Source: Jannaschia aquimarina (GTDB lineage Bacteria; Pseudomonadota; Alphaproteobacteria; Rhodobacterales; Rhodobacteraceae). From it: a stretch of DNA of 54,584 bases. The stretch is taken from contig NZ_JYFE01000040.1 of assembly GCF_000877395.1 (NCBI RefSeq), positions 1 to 54,584 of the forward strand, given 5' to 3'. Below the pieces are notes generated by a model. The model searched no databases and was not told the DNA's origin. It saw only the letters and a list, made by a program, of their open reading frames with translations. The position numbers were made by a program, and so were the translations under genes. Of this stretch, positions 1 through 8,789 are shown one piece after another (within the stretch, counting starts at the first letter, position 1; every line of letters starts with the position of its first letter).

Positions 1-166
1 GCGCGCAAACCGCGCGCGGGGGGCCGTTTCTTTTTGACCGTACCCGCTCGCTCGCGAAGCGGCGGCAGCCGGCGCCCCCCGTGTCACCCCGGTGTACCGT
101 AAAGTGACCACCGCCGAAGATCGTGCGGCCCGGCAGCGCGCAAGGGATATGCCCGATGGCCCCTCC
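1..166. other. Left edge, no gene recognised
   Basis: The first 166 bases lie downstream of the stress-protein gene. I see no coding frame continuing in from outside the window and no RNA gene. A short T-rich patch (about 28-36) follows a run of G. The open frames overlapping here are antisense shadows of the stress-protein gene. Confidence 0.5.
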
Positions 167-991
167 CTACCCGGACGGGGGCGCAGCGATCAGAAGATCC
201 CTCTGCGTCGACATCGCCAGGGCCAACGCCGTATGCCCCAGCAGCAACCGGGCCAGACCGCCACGCGCGTGGCGCCCGACTGCGATGGCGGTGGCGCCCA
301 CATCCTGCGCCACGCGGTCGAGGACCCAGGCCGGACCTCCCACGCGAACCTGCGGCTTCCCAACCGGACCTTCGAGGGTCTCGCTGACGGCCCGCAGCGA
401 CTCCTCGGCCTCGTCGGTCGCGATCCGGTTTTCCTCGACCACGGCGATCGCAGCCCCCATCGCCGCGGCGCTCGGCGGCGCGACGGCGCGGGCCGGGATC
501 AACTCGGCCTCCGGAGCAAGAGCGCGCGCCAGACCGATCGCAGCGCGGCAGACCGGAGAGCCGTCCCAGCCCAGCACGATCCGCGTCCACTCCACCTCCG
601 GCGGCTGGAGCGCCACCAACGCATCGCACTCGATCGCGCGCAGGATCCGGGTGAGGTTCGGCTCGCTGATCCAGTCCTCCCAGCCGCGCCCGCGATGCCC
701 GCCGACGACCAGAAGATCCGCCCCGATTGCCCGGGCCAGCCCCGGGACCATCTGCACCGGGTGCCCGTTCTCCACATGCAGGCGGGCCTCGACCCCCTCT
801 TTCTCGAGCCGCGCCTTGAGCACCTCTTCCGCCTTCTCCTCATGGGCGAGGATCAGTTCGGCCGGCAGATCGTCATCGACGACCGAGACGACGTTCAGTT
901 CCGCTCCGGTCGAGCGGGCCAGCGCGATCCCCCGGGCCAAGGCGCGATCGGACCTCGCGCTCAAATCGGTGGCGACCAATATGCGATCCAT
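167..991 (-). CDS. Tandem universal stress protein (UspA family)
   Basis: A 274-residue cytoplasmic protein with two Usp domains of about 140 residues each, the usual layout of tandem Usp proteins. The N-terminus MDRILVATDLSARSDRA is the classic first strand plus helix. The second domain ends in GRHARGGLARLLLGHT, close to the ATP-binding G-x2-G-x9-G-S/T motif but with Ala replacing the second Gly. The first domain has a weaker match (GGHRGRGWEDW), so nucleotide binding is uncertain. Known members help survival under starvation or redox stress; a specific role cannot be read here. The start has a good ribosome site (GGAGGT) just upstream. The gene diverges from thrS across a 489-base spacer and is probably monocistronic. 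Confidence 0.9.
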   Translation of the reverse strand: MDRILVATDLSARSDRALARGIALARSTGAELNVVSVVDDDLPAELILAHEEKAEEVLKARLEKEGVEARLHVENGHPVQMVPGLARAIGADLLVVGGHRGRGWEDWISEPNLTRILRAIECDALVALQPPEVEWTRIVLGWDGSPVCRAAIGLARALAPEAELIPARAVAPPSAAAMGAAIAVVEENRIATDEAEESLRAVSETLEGPVGKPQVRVGGPAWVLDRVAQDVGATAIAVGRHARGGLARLLLGHTALALAMSTQRDLLIAAPPSG

Positions 992-1257
992 CGGGACCTC
1001 CTTTGACGTGCCGTCGCATCATCGTCCTCCCGCGCGCCCCCGTCCATGACCTGCGTCAGGGGTTCAGGTCGGACCGATCCGGCCGACCCAGTCCCAAGGC
1101 TCGCATGACGGGCCCACTCTGGCGGCCCGCCCGGATATCTCCACCTGCCCTTGCGGCGCGCCGTCCTCGCAAGGCATCTCCTCCACCCGGCGACGGCGCA
1201 CCACCGCTCCGAAATGGACACCGCTTCTCTGCTTCCGAAATATCCCCGCCGGAGGCC

Positions 1258-1292
1258 CGGATCGGACGGGGCTCGAAGCCCCGTCCGATCCG
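1258..1292. repeat. Perfect 16-bp inverted repeat (hairpin)
   Basis: Bases 1258-1273 are perfectly complementary to 1277-1292 around a CGA loop. The stem is GC-rich, and there is no T-run on the plus side. Read on the minus strand, the hairpin is followed by a purine-rich stretch with GATATTT and AGCAGAGAAG. From memory, this combination resembles extragenic palindromic elements and terminators of Rhodobacterales. It could be a terminator, a REP-like element, or a structured leader upstream of thrS. Confidence 0.55.
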
Positions 1293-1341
1293 CCCCCGGG
1301 CGGGCCGCCCACGGCGGCGCGCAACCTGTCTGGTGCCGATA

Positions 1342-1371
1342 GTGCAGACAGGGGGTGCACGGGGGGTGCAC
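1342..1371 (+). promoter_or_regulatory. Tandem GTGCAC-centred direct repeats upstream of thrS
   Basis: Reading toward thrS: GTGCAGACA, then GGGGGTGCAC, then GGGGGGTGCAC. GTGCAC is itself palindromic. The two full copies are one helical turn (11 bp) apart, as expected for a protein binding one face of the DNA, or for a structured leader. The end of the array is about 110 bases upstream of the thrS start. A longer array of the same unit, with the same GTGCAGACAG/CTGTCTGCAC flank, lies upstream of lolC (54133-54184) in the same gene-relative orientation. The cognate factor is unknown to me. Confidence 0.55.
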
Positions 1372-1480
1372 ACGGATTTCGGGTGATTTCCCGGCTTGCC
1401 AACCCTTGCCGGGCGCGCCACACACCGCCCACCCGCAACCGGGCGTTCCGTGGGCGCCAGACCGACGAGGAGGACCGCAG

Positions 1481-3427
1481 ATGTCCCAGATCACCCTCAC
1501 TTTCCCCGATGGCAATTCGCGTGAGGTCCCTCGCGGGACCACCCCGAAAGAGGTGGCCGAGGGCATTTCCAAGTCGCTGGGCAAGAAGGCTATCTCGGCC
1601 CTTGTCGACGGAGCACATTGGGATCTGCAATGGCCGATCGAGAAGGATTCCTCGATCCAGATCAACACCATGCAGGACGAAGTTCAGGCATTGGAGCTGA
1701 TCCGCCACGACCTTGCCCATGTCATGGCCCGCGCCGTGCAGGAAATCTGGCCCGACGTGAAGGTCACGATCGGCCCCGTGCGCGATTTCGGATGGTTCTA
1801 CGACTTCGACCGCGAAGATCCCTTCACCCCCGAAGACCTCGGCGCCATCGAAAAGAAGATGCGCGAAATCATTGCGCTACGTGACGAAGTTAAGACCGAG
1901 GTCTGGGACCGTCCTCGCGCCCGCGCCCATTACGAAGCCGCCGGAGAGCCCTTCAAGGTCGAACTCATCGACCGGATTCCCGGGGACGAACCCATTCGCA
2001 TGTATTGGCACGGGGATTGGCAGGATCTCTGCCGTGGGCCCCACCTGCAACATACCGGTCAACTCCCGGCGGACGCCTTCAAGCTCACCCGCGTTTCGGC
2101 CGCCTACTGGCTCGGCGACTCGAGCCGTCCGCAACTCCAGCGCATCTACGGCGTCGCCTTCAGGAACAAGGACGAACTGAAGCAACACCTTCACTTCCTC
2201 GAAGAAGCGGAACGTCGCGACCACCGCCGCCTCGGTCGCGAGATGAACCTCTTCCACATGCAGGAAGAGGCACCGGGCCAGGTCTTCTGGCATCCGAACG
2301 GCTGGACCATCTACACCACGTTGCAAGACTACATGCGCCGCAAGCAGCGCGCCGACGGCTACCATGAGGTGAACACCCCGCAGGTCGTGAACCGGAAGCT
2401 GTGGGAAGCCTCGGGCCACTGGGACAAGTACCAGGAGCACATGTTCATCGTCGAGGTGGACGAGGAGCACGCGGCCCAGAAGTCGATCAACGCGCTCAAG
2501 CCGATGAACTGCCCCTGCCACGTGCAAGTCTTCAATCACGGCCTGAAATCCTACCGCGATCTGCCCCTTCGCATGGCCGAGTTCGGGTCGTGCAACCGCT
2601 ACGAACCGTCCGGCGCGCTGCACGGCATCATGCGCGTGCGCGGCTTCACCCAGGACGACGCGCATATCTTCTGCACCGAGGACCAGATCGAAGCGGAATG
2701 CGCGAAGTTCATCACCTTCCTGTCCTCGGTCTACGAGGATCTGGGCTTCGAGAGTTTCGACATCGCCTTCGCCACCCGCCCCGAAAAGCGCGTCGGCAGC
2801 GACGAGGCCTGGGACCATGTCGAGAACGCGCTGGAATCGGCCATCAAGTCCGTCGGTGCCCCCTACCGGATCGAGGAAGGGGACGGCGCGTTCTACGGCC
2901 CCAAGCTCGACTTCTACCTGACCGACGCCATCGAGCGGGTCTGGCAATGCGGCACTTTCCAGGTCGATCCTAACCTGCCCGAAAGACTGGGTGCGACCTA
3001 TATCGGAGAGGATGGCGAGAAGCACCGACCCTACATGCTCCACCGCGCCTGTCTGGGGTCGTTCGAGCGCTTCATCGGCATTCTGATCGAGAACAGCGCG
3101 GGGCGCCTGCCGTTCTGGCTGGCGCCGCGGCAGGTGGTCGTCGCTTCCATCGTGTCCGAGGCCGACGATTACGTGGCGGAGGTGGTCGAGACGCTGAAGG
3201 CCGCCGGCGTCCGGGCAGAGGCCGATATCCGGAACGAAAAGATCAACTACAAGGTCCGGGAGCATTCGGTCGGCAAGGTGCCCGTCATCCTCGCCATCGG
3301 CCGCAAGGAGGTCGAGGACCGGACCGTCACGCTGCGCCGGTTGGGCGAGAAGGCGACGGAAGTGACGTCGTTGGACGAGGTAACCGCGCGGCTGGGGGCC
3401 GAAGCGACGCCGCCGGATCTGGCATAA
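1481..3427 (+). CDS. thrS: Threonyl-tRNA synthetase
   Basis: 648 residues; charges tRNA-Thr with threonine in the cytoplasm. In order: an N-terminal TGS domain (about 1-62), the second additional editing domain with the [11 protein letters not shown] zinc motif, the class II catalytic core, and a C-terminal anticodon-binding domain (about 540-640). The catalytic zinc ligands are recognisable: Cys in MNCPCH, His in [12 protein letters not shown], and His in [10 protein letters not shown]. An in-frame extension runs upstream to 1355. ATG 1481 is chosen because GAGGAGG lies just upstream and [11 protein letters not shown] is the normal TGS start. The gene stands alone. The leader carries the 11-bp GTGCAC repeats also found before lolC. 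Confidence 0.97.
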   Translation: MSQITLTFPDGNSREVPRGTTPKEVAEGISKSLGKKAISALVDGAHWDLQWPIEKDSSIQINTMQDEVQALELIRHDLAHVMARAVQEIWPDVKVTIGPVRDFGWFYDFDREDPFTPEDLGAIEKKMREIIALRDEVKTEVWDRPRARAHYEAAGEPFKVELIDRIPGDEPIRMYWHGDWQDLCRGPHLQHTGQLPADAFKLTRVSAAYWLGDSSRPQLQRIYGVAFRNKDELKQHLHFLEEAERRDHRRLGREMNLFHMQEEAPGQVFWHPNGWTIYTTLQDYMRRKQRADGYHEVNTPQVVNRKLWEASGHWDKYQEHMFIVEVDEEHAAQKSINALKPMNCPCHVQVFNHGLKSYRDLPLRMAEFGSCNRYEPSGALHGIMRVRGFTQDDAHIFCTEDQIEAECAKFITFLSSVYEDLGFESFDIAFATRPEKRVGSDEAWDHVENALESAIKSVGAPYRIEEGDGAFYGPKLDFYLTDAIERVWQCGTFQVDPNLPERLGATYIGEDGEKHRPYMLHRACLGSFERFIGILIENSAGRLPFWLAPRQVVVASIVSEADDYVAEVVETLKAAGVRAEADIRNEKINYKVREHSVGKVPVILAIGRKEVEDRTVTLRRLGEKATEVTSLDEVTARLGAEATPPDLA

Positions 3428-3615
3428 TGTGATCTGTTCGCCGCGATCGTTTCCGATTGTCGTGGAATGAACGTCGCGCTGCCCAGATCGTGACACAATC
3501 CGCGGTCAGACCTCTCTCCAAGGCAGCGAGCCGGGATCGTGGCGAACCGATCTCTCCTCCCCCCAAGCAGGTCCTTCGGACCCGGCTCGACGCCTATCTC
3601 TCCCGGACTGGTCGG

Positions 3616-3633
3616 CCCGCGCGCAAGCGCGGG
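3616..3633. terminator. Weak hairpin between thrS and the SRAP gene
   Basis: A 7-bp perfect GC stem (CCCGCGC / GCGCGGG) closes a GCAA tetraloop between two convergent genes. No proper U-tract follows on either strand, although TCGTCCTCGTTTC on the plus side is pyrimidine-rich. It may act as a terminator for thrS. The rest of 3428-3690 shows nothing recognisable. Confidence 0.35.
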
Positions 3634-3690
3634 TCGTCCTCGTTTCGGGGGGCGTGATCCCCGTCGGAGAAGCCGATGCAAAGCAGAGGT

Positions 3691-4344
3691 CTATTCGTCC
3701 TCGATCAGAGGGTCGATCAAGTCCGGTCCTTCGGCGCGGTTCGAGTTGACCTTGGTTGACACCCGATGCCGCTCCAGCCAACGGTCCGGGACCGGACGCA
3801 TCAGCGGCGCCGCCTTCTCATCCGTCTCGCCCAGCCAGGTGGCCCAGTCCTCTTCCGGCAGCATGACGGGTTCGCGGTGGTGGATCTGCGCCATGGTCGG
3901 ACCCGCCGCCGTCGAGACGATAGCGCAGGTCGGCCCCAGGTCCCTCCATTCCTGCCAGAGTCCGGCGAAGGCAATGGAGGCTCCATCTGGCCGGTGGAAG
4001 TACCAGGGAAGCCGATTGCCGTCTGCATCCTTGGTCCATTCGTAGAAGCCCGTCGCCGGGATCAGGCATCGGCGCGACCGGATGGCGTCCCGAAAGGCGG
4101 GCTTGGTGGCCACGGTTTCGGACCGGGCGTTGATCAGCAGCGGCCCTCCGGCGGGGCGGTCATACCAATGAGGGATGAACCCCCATCGCATCGAGACCAG
4201 CCGACGCCCCGGAAGCACCGCGACGATCTGCGTCGTCGGACAGACATTCCAGCGCGGCACCTCGGGCAGATCGTTCCCGGGCGCCGCCGCGAAGAGGGTC
4301 GCCGTCGCTTCATGGGGCAAGGTGAGGGCATAGCGGCCGCACAT
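3691..4344 (-). CDS. SOS response-associated peptidase (SRAP, YedK/HMCES family)
   Basis: A 217-residue SRAP domain protein, full length for the family. Known members form a stable thiazolidine DNA-protein crosslink with abasic sites in single-stranded DNA and so shield them during replication. The signature residues are present: Cys2 exposed after Met removal (MCGRYAL), Asn in NARSET, Glu in PATGFYEW, and His in the IHHREPVML stretch. The gene is convergent with thrS and lies 91 bases downstream of the histidine kinase on the same strand. I found no GTTC-N7-GTTC LexA box directly in front of it, so SOS control is not supported from local sequence. Confidence 0.93.
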   Translation of the reverse strand: MCGRYALTLPHEATATLFAAAPGNDLPEVPRWNVCPTTQIVAVLPGRRLVSMRWGFIPHWYDRPAGGPLLINARSETVATKPAFRDAIRSRRCLIPATGFYEWTKDADGNRLPWYFHRPDGASIAFAGLWQEWRDLGPTCAIVSTAAGPTMAQIHHREPVMLPEEDWATWLGETDEKAAPLMRPVPDRWLERHRVSTKVNSNRAEGPDLIDPLIEDE

Positions 4345-4435
4345 GAGGCCCGCCTATCACATCGTCGGTGCAGGCCGCGAGCGGTCGGCCGGATCGGCGG
4401 GCTCGGTGCCGCGTGCAGGCACCGCGACAGTGCCG

Positions 4436-5536
4436 TCAGCGGTGGTCAGCGGCGAAGGTGACGCTGCCGACCGTCTTGCCGGGAACACTGCTCCAGGAGA
4501 GCTCTGCCCCAAGCTGGGCGCAGGAGGCCTGCATGATCCGCATCCCCAGACCCTTGGCGGTCGCTTCGTCCTGCATGCCGATGCCGTCATCCTCGCAACT
4601 CAGCGTGTAGAGATCGCCGCTGCGTCGCCCGATCAACTGGACGGTCCCTTTCCGACCATCCGGGAAGGCATGCTTGCAGGCATTCGACGTCAGCTCGTTC
4701 GCGAGGACCCCAAGGGCCGACGCCTTCTGGGAAACCAGCTGGAGCGGATCGAAGGCTTCCTCGATCCGTACCCCGGCGGGCGCGATGGCCTGAAGGTGAC
4801 GAATTACGCGCGACAGGTAATCGGGCACATCTATCGCAACGTCATCCCCGCCGGTTTCGGCGCTGGAATAGAGGGTCGAATGCAGCTCGACCATCACCTG
4901 GATGCGCCGTTCGACCGATGCGAGCGTCTCGCGCGTCTCGGGCGAGACCGCCGTGCGGGCCGCCATCCGTGCGAGCACCGCGACGTTCGCGAGGTTGTTC
5001 TTGACCCGGTGGTCCACCTCACGGCGCAGGACTTCCTGCTGACGCATCGCCTCGTGCAGTTCGAGGCGTTGCATCACCTGATCGGCGAGGATGCGCAGCG
5101 CGCGACGCTCGTGATCGCCCAGCCGGCGCGGCCGCCGGTCGAGGACACACAGGGAGCCGAGGGTCACCCCGTCCCGCGTGACGATCTGCGCCCCGGCATA
5201 GAACACGAGCGGGTCATCGGGATCCGTGACAAGCGGATTGTCATGGGTGCGCATGTCGAGACGCAGGTCGCTGATTTCGAGCAACTCATCCTGAAGGATC
5301 GCATGGGAGCAGACCGACGAGCCAAGATCCGTGCCGGACTGATCCAGGCCGCAGGCCGCCTCGAAGACCTGATCCGCTTCACGGACGATGGAGACCAAAG
5401 CGATCGGGCATTGGCAGACTTGCGCCGCAAGCTCGACGATGCCGTCGAATGCCCCTCGATGGACATTGTGGCCAAGGTCGTAGCGGCGGATCGCGGCCAG
5501 TCTGACCGCCTGGTTCATCGGCGTCGGTGCAAGCAT
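4436..5536 (-). CDS. GAF-domain sensor histidine kinase (HisKA_2/HWE type)
   Basis: A 366-residue soluble kinase. A GAF sensor domain occupies about 25-165 (CPIALVSIVREADQVF ... GVTLGSLCVLDRRPR). The dimerisation/phosphoacceptor region follows, with the histidine in EVDHRVKNNLANVAVL, and then an ATPase domain with the N box NELTSNACKHAF and a DDGIGM G1 box. There is no membrane segment, receiver or PAS domain, and no response regulator nearby, so it is an orphan cytosolic kinase. The HisKA_2 class in alphaproteobacteria often feeds general stress or light/redox signalling, but no target can be named here. ATG 5536 has GGAG about 10 bases upstream; an internal ATG at 5518 is possible. Confidence 0.88.
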   Translation of the reverse strand: MLAPTPMNQAVRLAAIRRYDLGHNVHRGAFDGIVELAAQVCQCPIALVSIVREADQVFEAACGLDQSGTDLGSSVCSHAILQDELLEISDLRLDMRTHDNPLVTDPDDPLVFYAGAQIVTRDGVTLGSLCVLDRRPRRLGDHERRALRILADQVMQRLELHEAMRQQEVLRREVDHRVKNNLANVAVLARMAARTAVSPETRETLASVERRIQVMVELHSTLYSSAETGGDDVAIDVPDYLSRVIRHLQAIAPAGVRIEEAFDPLQLVSQKASALGVLANELTSNACKHAFPDGRKGTVQLIGRRSGDLYTLSCEDDGIGMQDEATAKGLGMRIMQASCAQLGAELSWSSVPGKTVGSVTFAADHR

Positions 5537-5678
5537 TCCGGGCCCTACTCCACTCGATCATGACGGAGAAGCCGGTCCGTCCTGCACCCTGTATAGAACG
5601 CAAAGGCGGAATTGAAAGACACTACCGGTGTAAAGTCAGCTTGACCCGCATCTTGATTCGAAAGGAAAATTCGGACGT

Positions 5679-5707
5679 CCCGCCCCCGGATCAGATCCGG
5701 GGACGGG
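5679..5707 (-). terminator. Terminator hairpin after the 5'-nucleotidase gene
   Basis: A strong GC hairpin: a 7-bp stem CCCCGGA/TCCGGGG with loop TCAGA, extended by CCCG/CGGG across one mismatch. It lies 13-41 bases beyond the nucleotidase stop when read on the minus strand. It is followed on that strand by ACGTCCGAATTTTCC, a short T-run a few bases from the stem. The fit to a factor-independent terminator is reasonable but not ideal. Confidence 0.5.
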
Positions 5708-5719
5708 CTTGCCCAAGGG

Positions 5720-7297
5720 TTACTGGGCGGTGATGCGGCCGTCCGTGTAGGGCGTGTAGGTGCCGCCCTGCTCGGCGATGTAGTCGGCTACCACGAGTTC
5801 CAGTCCGGGACCGAAATCGTACGCGTTCTCGGCGGTGGAGAACATCGCGTAGCCGTCGCCGCCGTTACGGACGTAGTTGTTGGTCACCACGCCATAGGTT
5901 GCGGCCGGGTCGATGGGCTCACCGCCGACCATGACGTCGCTGATCCGGCTACCCGGATCGGCGGACGCATCGAAGCTGTAGGACATGCCCGCGACCTGCG
6001 GGAAGCGTCCGGCACCCTCTTCGATCTGGCTGACCCCGTTCTCGAGCGCGTCGATGATGGTCTGACCCGTGGCCTCGAAGGTCGCCAGCGTGTTCTGGAA
6101 CGGCAGAACCGTCAGAACCTCGCCCATCGTGATCTCTCCACCATCGATGGAGGCCCGCAGGCCGCCCCCGTTCTGGATGGCGATCTGGATGCCCTGATCG
6201 GCAACGCGGGCCAGCATGGCGTCGGCCACGAGGTTCCCCATGGGGCATTCCTGCGCACGGCAGACCTCACGCGCGCCTTCGATCGGCTCAGAGGCCTCGC
6301 CGATGACCTGGGCCTTCAGCTCCTCGATGGGGCCGGCCAGTTCCGCAATGCGGGCCGCGATCTCCGCGTCGGGCTCGACGCTCGCATCCAGCAGGTTGGT
6401 GTCGCCCTCGGCCGAGATCACGTTGCCCTCGGCATCGAAGGCGACGGTCAGATGACCCACATATTTGGAATAGGCGTAGGCCTGGACGATCGGGACGTCG
6501 TTGACGACGGTCGGATAGGCCTCGGCTCCCTCTTCGGTATTCGAAAAGAGGGTGTGGCTGTGGCCGCCGACGATGACGTCGATGCCGGTGACGTTCTCGG
6601 CGATGCGGCGATCGACGGGCAGGCCGACATGGGTCAGGGCGATGATCTTTGTCACGCCCTGCTCGGTCAACGCATCGACATCGGCCTGCAGCGCCTCGAC
6701 CTCGTCCTGGAAGATCACATTGGGGCCGGGGCTGGAGGTCTCGTCGGTATCGGTGGCGAGCGCGCTAACGATGCCGATCCGCTCTCCTCCGACTTCGAGG
6801 ATCAGGTGGTCGGCGACCTCCTCCTCGCCCAGCACGTTCGACTGGCTCAGGTCCAGATTGCCCGAGACCAGCGGCACGTCCGCTTCGGTGGTGAATTCGG
6901 CCAGCTGCTCGGGTCCGTCGTCGAATTCGTGGTTGCCGACCGCCATGGCGTCGAAGCCGATGGCGTTCATCATCTCGGCTTCCACGTCGCCCTTGTAGGT
7001 CGTGTACATCAGGCTGCCCTGGAACTGGTCGCCCGCGTCGAGCACCACGAAGTTCTCGCCCTCCAGTTCGGCGCGCTTGTCGTCCAGGAACGACTTGACC
7101 CGGGCCACGCCGCCAAAGCACTCGCCTGCGGCATCGTCCTCGGCCGAACAGGTGGAATCGAAGCGGTTGATCGGCTCGATCCTGCTGTGCAGGTCGTTGA
7201 TGTGCAGGATATGCAACGTATACGCCGCGTGGCCATCGGCCTGCGCCATCCCGGCCAGAAGCGCGGCGGTGGCGGTTGCGGTCAGAAACTTGGTCAT
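5720..7297 (-). CDS. Periplasmic 5'-nucleotidase / bifunctional metallophosphatase (UshA/NadN-like)
   Basis: 525 residues. A Sec signal peptide (MTKFLTATATAALLAG..., cleavage near residue 20-24) is followed by a calcineurin-like dinuclear metallophosphatase domain with HINDLHSR, DAGDQFQGS, GNHEFD and VGGHSHTLF. The C-terminal 5'-nucleotidase substrate domain starts at about residue 340. Such enzymes release nucleosides and phosphate from extracellular nucleotides, sometimes from UDP-sugars or NAD. The frame is open upstream to 7414, but ATG 7297 is preferred: it starts the signal peptide and has GGGGGA upstream. It diverges from the DUF952 gene. The exact substrate is not readable. Confidence 0.92.
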   Translation of the reverse strand: MTKFLTATATAALLAGMAQADGHAAYTLHILHINDLHSRIEPINRFDSTCSAEDDAAGECFGGVARVKSFLDDKRAELEGENFVVLDAGDQFQGSLMYTTYKGDVEAEMMNAIGFDAMAVGNHEFDDGPEQLAEFTTEADVPLVSGNLDLSQSNVLGEEEVADHLILEVGGERIGIVSALATDTDETSSPGPNVIFQDEVEALQADVDALTEQGVTKIIALTHVGLPVDRRIAENVTGIDVIVGGHSHTLFSNTEEGAEAYPTVVNDVPIVQAYAYSKYVGHLTVAFDAEGNVISAEGDTNLLDASVEPDAEIAARIAELAGPIEELKAQVIGEASEPIEGAREVCRAQECPMGNLVADAMLARVADQGIQIAIQNGGGLRASIDGGEITMGEVLTVLPFQNTLATFEATGQTIIDALENGVSQIEEGAGRFPQVAGMSYSFDASADPGSRISDVMVGGEPIDPAATYGVVTNNYVRNGGDGYAMFSTAENAYDFGPGLELVVADYIAEQGGTYTPYTDGRITAQ

Positions 7298-7412
7298 CTT
7301 GGTGAATCCCCCGTTGGATACATGTCGCGATGGTGCGTCGGCCCCGCGCCCATCGCAAGGGGATGTGACAGATGCTTGACGCGACGCAGCGGCACGGGCA
7401 TCCGCCAGAACC

Positions 7413-7748
7413 ATGATCTACAAGATTTTCCGCACGCCCGAATGGGACGCGCTGCGCGCGGACGAAAGCACGACCGGCGCGCCGGTGGACGTCTCGGACG
7501 GATACATCCATTTCTCGACGGCAGCGCAGGCGCCCGAGACCGCCGCGAAGCACTTCGCCGGTGAAGACGGGCTGTGGCTGATCGCGGTCGAAGAGGCCGC
7601 GCTCGGGTCGCAGCTGCACTGGGAGGCGTCACGCGGCGGCGAGGACTTTCCGCATCTTTACGCCCCGTTGCGGATGGATCAGGTCGCATGGGCACAACCC
7701 CTGCCCCTGATCGACGGAGTGCATCGGTTCCCGGCGGGGATGGAATGA
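7413..7748 (+). CDS. DUF952 domain protein
   Basis: A 111-residue small cytoplasmic protein whose whole length matches the DUF952 pattern: [14 protein letters not shown], then [10 protein letters not shown], then LWLIAVEE, and a terminal FPHLYAPL ... VHRFPAG. Function is not established for the family; a relationship to ADP-ribosyl-fold proteins has been suggested, which I cannot test here. Its stop overlaps the pyrD start (ATGA at 7745-7748), so the two are translationally coupled, an arrangement I recall from other Rhodobacteraceae. Confidence 0.9.
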   Translation: MIYKIFRTPEWDALRADESTTGAPVDVSDGYIHFSTAAQAPETAAKHFAGEDGLWLIAVEEAALGSQLHWEASRGGEDFPHLYAPLRMDQVAWAQPLPLIDGVHRFPAGME

Positions 7749-8788
7749 TCGAACGGATCGGGCTGGCCGCCCTTCGGAACCTCGATCCCGAGCGCGCCCA
7801 TGGCCTTGCCCTCCGTGCCCTCAACGCGGGCCTGGGTCCACGCGGCGGCCCCCTGACGAGCGACCGGCTGCGGGTGTCGCTGGCCGGTCTCGACCTTCCC
7901 AACCCGGTAGGGCTGGCCGCAGGCTTCGACAAGAACGCGACGGCGATGGATGCCCTGTCACGGACCGGGTTCGGCTGGCTGGAGGTCGGAGCCGCGACGC
8001 CGCGGCCGCAGCCCGGCAATCCGCGGCCCCGTCTTTTCCGACTGACCGAGGATCGCGCCGTCATCAACCGGTTCGGGTTCAACAATGACGGGGCGGACGC
8101 GATCGCCGCGCGACTGGCGCAGCGGCCGAGGGACGCGGTCGTCGGCCTGAACCTCGGCGCGAACAAGGACAGCGAGGATCGCGCCGACGACTTTGCCCGC
8201 GTGCTGACCACCTGCGGGCCGCATGTGGACTTCGCGACGGTCAATGTCAGCAGCCCGAACACCGAGCGTCTGCGCGACCTTCAGGGCGGCGAGGCCCTGC
8301 GCGCGCTGCTGGCCGGCGTGCTTGCCGCGCGGGACGGCCTGCCCCGGCGCATCCCGGTCTTTCTCAAGATCGCGCCCGATCTCTCCGGGACCGAACTCGA
8401 ACAGCTCGCGCAGGCGGCGACAGAGGTGGACGCGGTGATCGCGACCAACACGACCGTATCCCGCGACGGCCTTGCCTCGCCGCACGCCTCCCAACCCGGC
8501 GGCCTGTCGGGGACGCCGCTCTTCGAACGCTCCACCCGTGTCCTGGCTCGTCTGTCGGTGCTGATGCCGGACATGCCGTTGATCGGCGTGGGCGGGATCG
8601 GCTCGGCCGAAGAGGCTTACGCGAAGATCAAGGCCGGGGCTCTCGCGGTGCAGCTTTACACGGCTCTGGTCTATGAAGGGCCGTCCCTCGCCCGCCGCAT
8701 CGCGATCGGCCTCGACCGCCTGCTCGCGCGGGATGGATATGCGAACGTGACCGCGGCCGTCGGGACCGACCGCGACCGCTGGCTCTGA
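7745..8788 (+). CDS. pyrD: Dihydroorotate dehydrogenase (quinone), class 2
   Basis: 347 residues; oxidises dihydroorotate to orotate with FMN and passes electrons to membrane quinone, the fourth step of UMP synthesis. The N-terminal helical extension ([20 protein letters not shown]) is the membrane/quinone-binding part specific to class 2. The barrel carries [28 protein letters not shown] with catalytic Ser, IATNTT, and the FMN phosphate loop [14 protein letters not shown] 7745 is favoured over the upstream in-frame start (7574) because it overlaps the DUF952 stop and matches the family N-terminus. pyrC and pyrE are 11 kb away. Confidence 0.96.
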   Translation: MIERIGLAALRNLDPERAHGLALRALNAGLGPRGGPLTSDRLRVSLAGLDLPNPVGLAAGFDKNATAMDALSRTGFGWLEVGAATPRPQPGNPRPRLFRLTEDRAVINRFGFNNDGADAIAARLAQRPRDAVVGLNLGANKDSEDRADDFARVLTTCGPHVDFATVNVSSPNTERLRDLQGGEALRALLAGVLAARDGLPRRIPVFLKIAPDLSGTELEQLAQAATEVDAVIATNTTVSRDGLASPHASQPGGLSGTPLFERSTRVLARLSVLMPDMPLIGVGGIGSAEEAYAKIKAGALAVQLYTALVYEGPSLARRIAIGLDRLLARDGYANVTAAVGTDRDRWL

Positions 8789-8789
8789 G

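Larger units (their letters stand above)
992..1480. other. Long divergent intergenic region between the stress gene and thrS
   Basis: 489 bases between the divergent starts. Small frames occur on both strands, but they overlap one another and resemble no family, so I do not call a gene. The region holds a perfect 16-bp inverted repeat (1258-1292) and two 11-bp-spaced GTGCAC repeats (1342-1371), described separately. The promoters of both flanking genes should lie here, but I could not identify a convincing -35/-10 pair. Confidence 0.6.

Noticed and set aside
1342-1371. G-quadruplex in the thrS leader
   Set aside because: Only two long G-runs are present here; the periodic GTGCAC direct repeats explain the sequence better.
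1355-1480. N-terminal extension of thrS reading through the GTGCAC repeats
   Set aside because: The extra 42 residues have no TGS similarity, and ATG 1481 has a strong ribosome site; the extension comes from the repeat sequence.
1003-1720. Several open frames of 60-240 codons on both strands upstream of thrS
   Set aside because: They overlap each other, the repeats and the thrS start, are rich in Arg/Pro/Gly, and show no family features; they are GC-driven shadows.
5537-5650. EcfG-type general-stress promoter (GGAAC-N16/17-CGTT) before the histidine kinase
   Set aside because: A CGTT is present but no GGAAC at the right distance.
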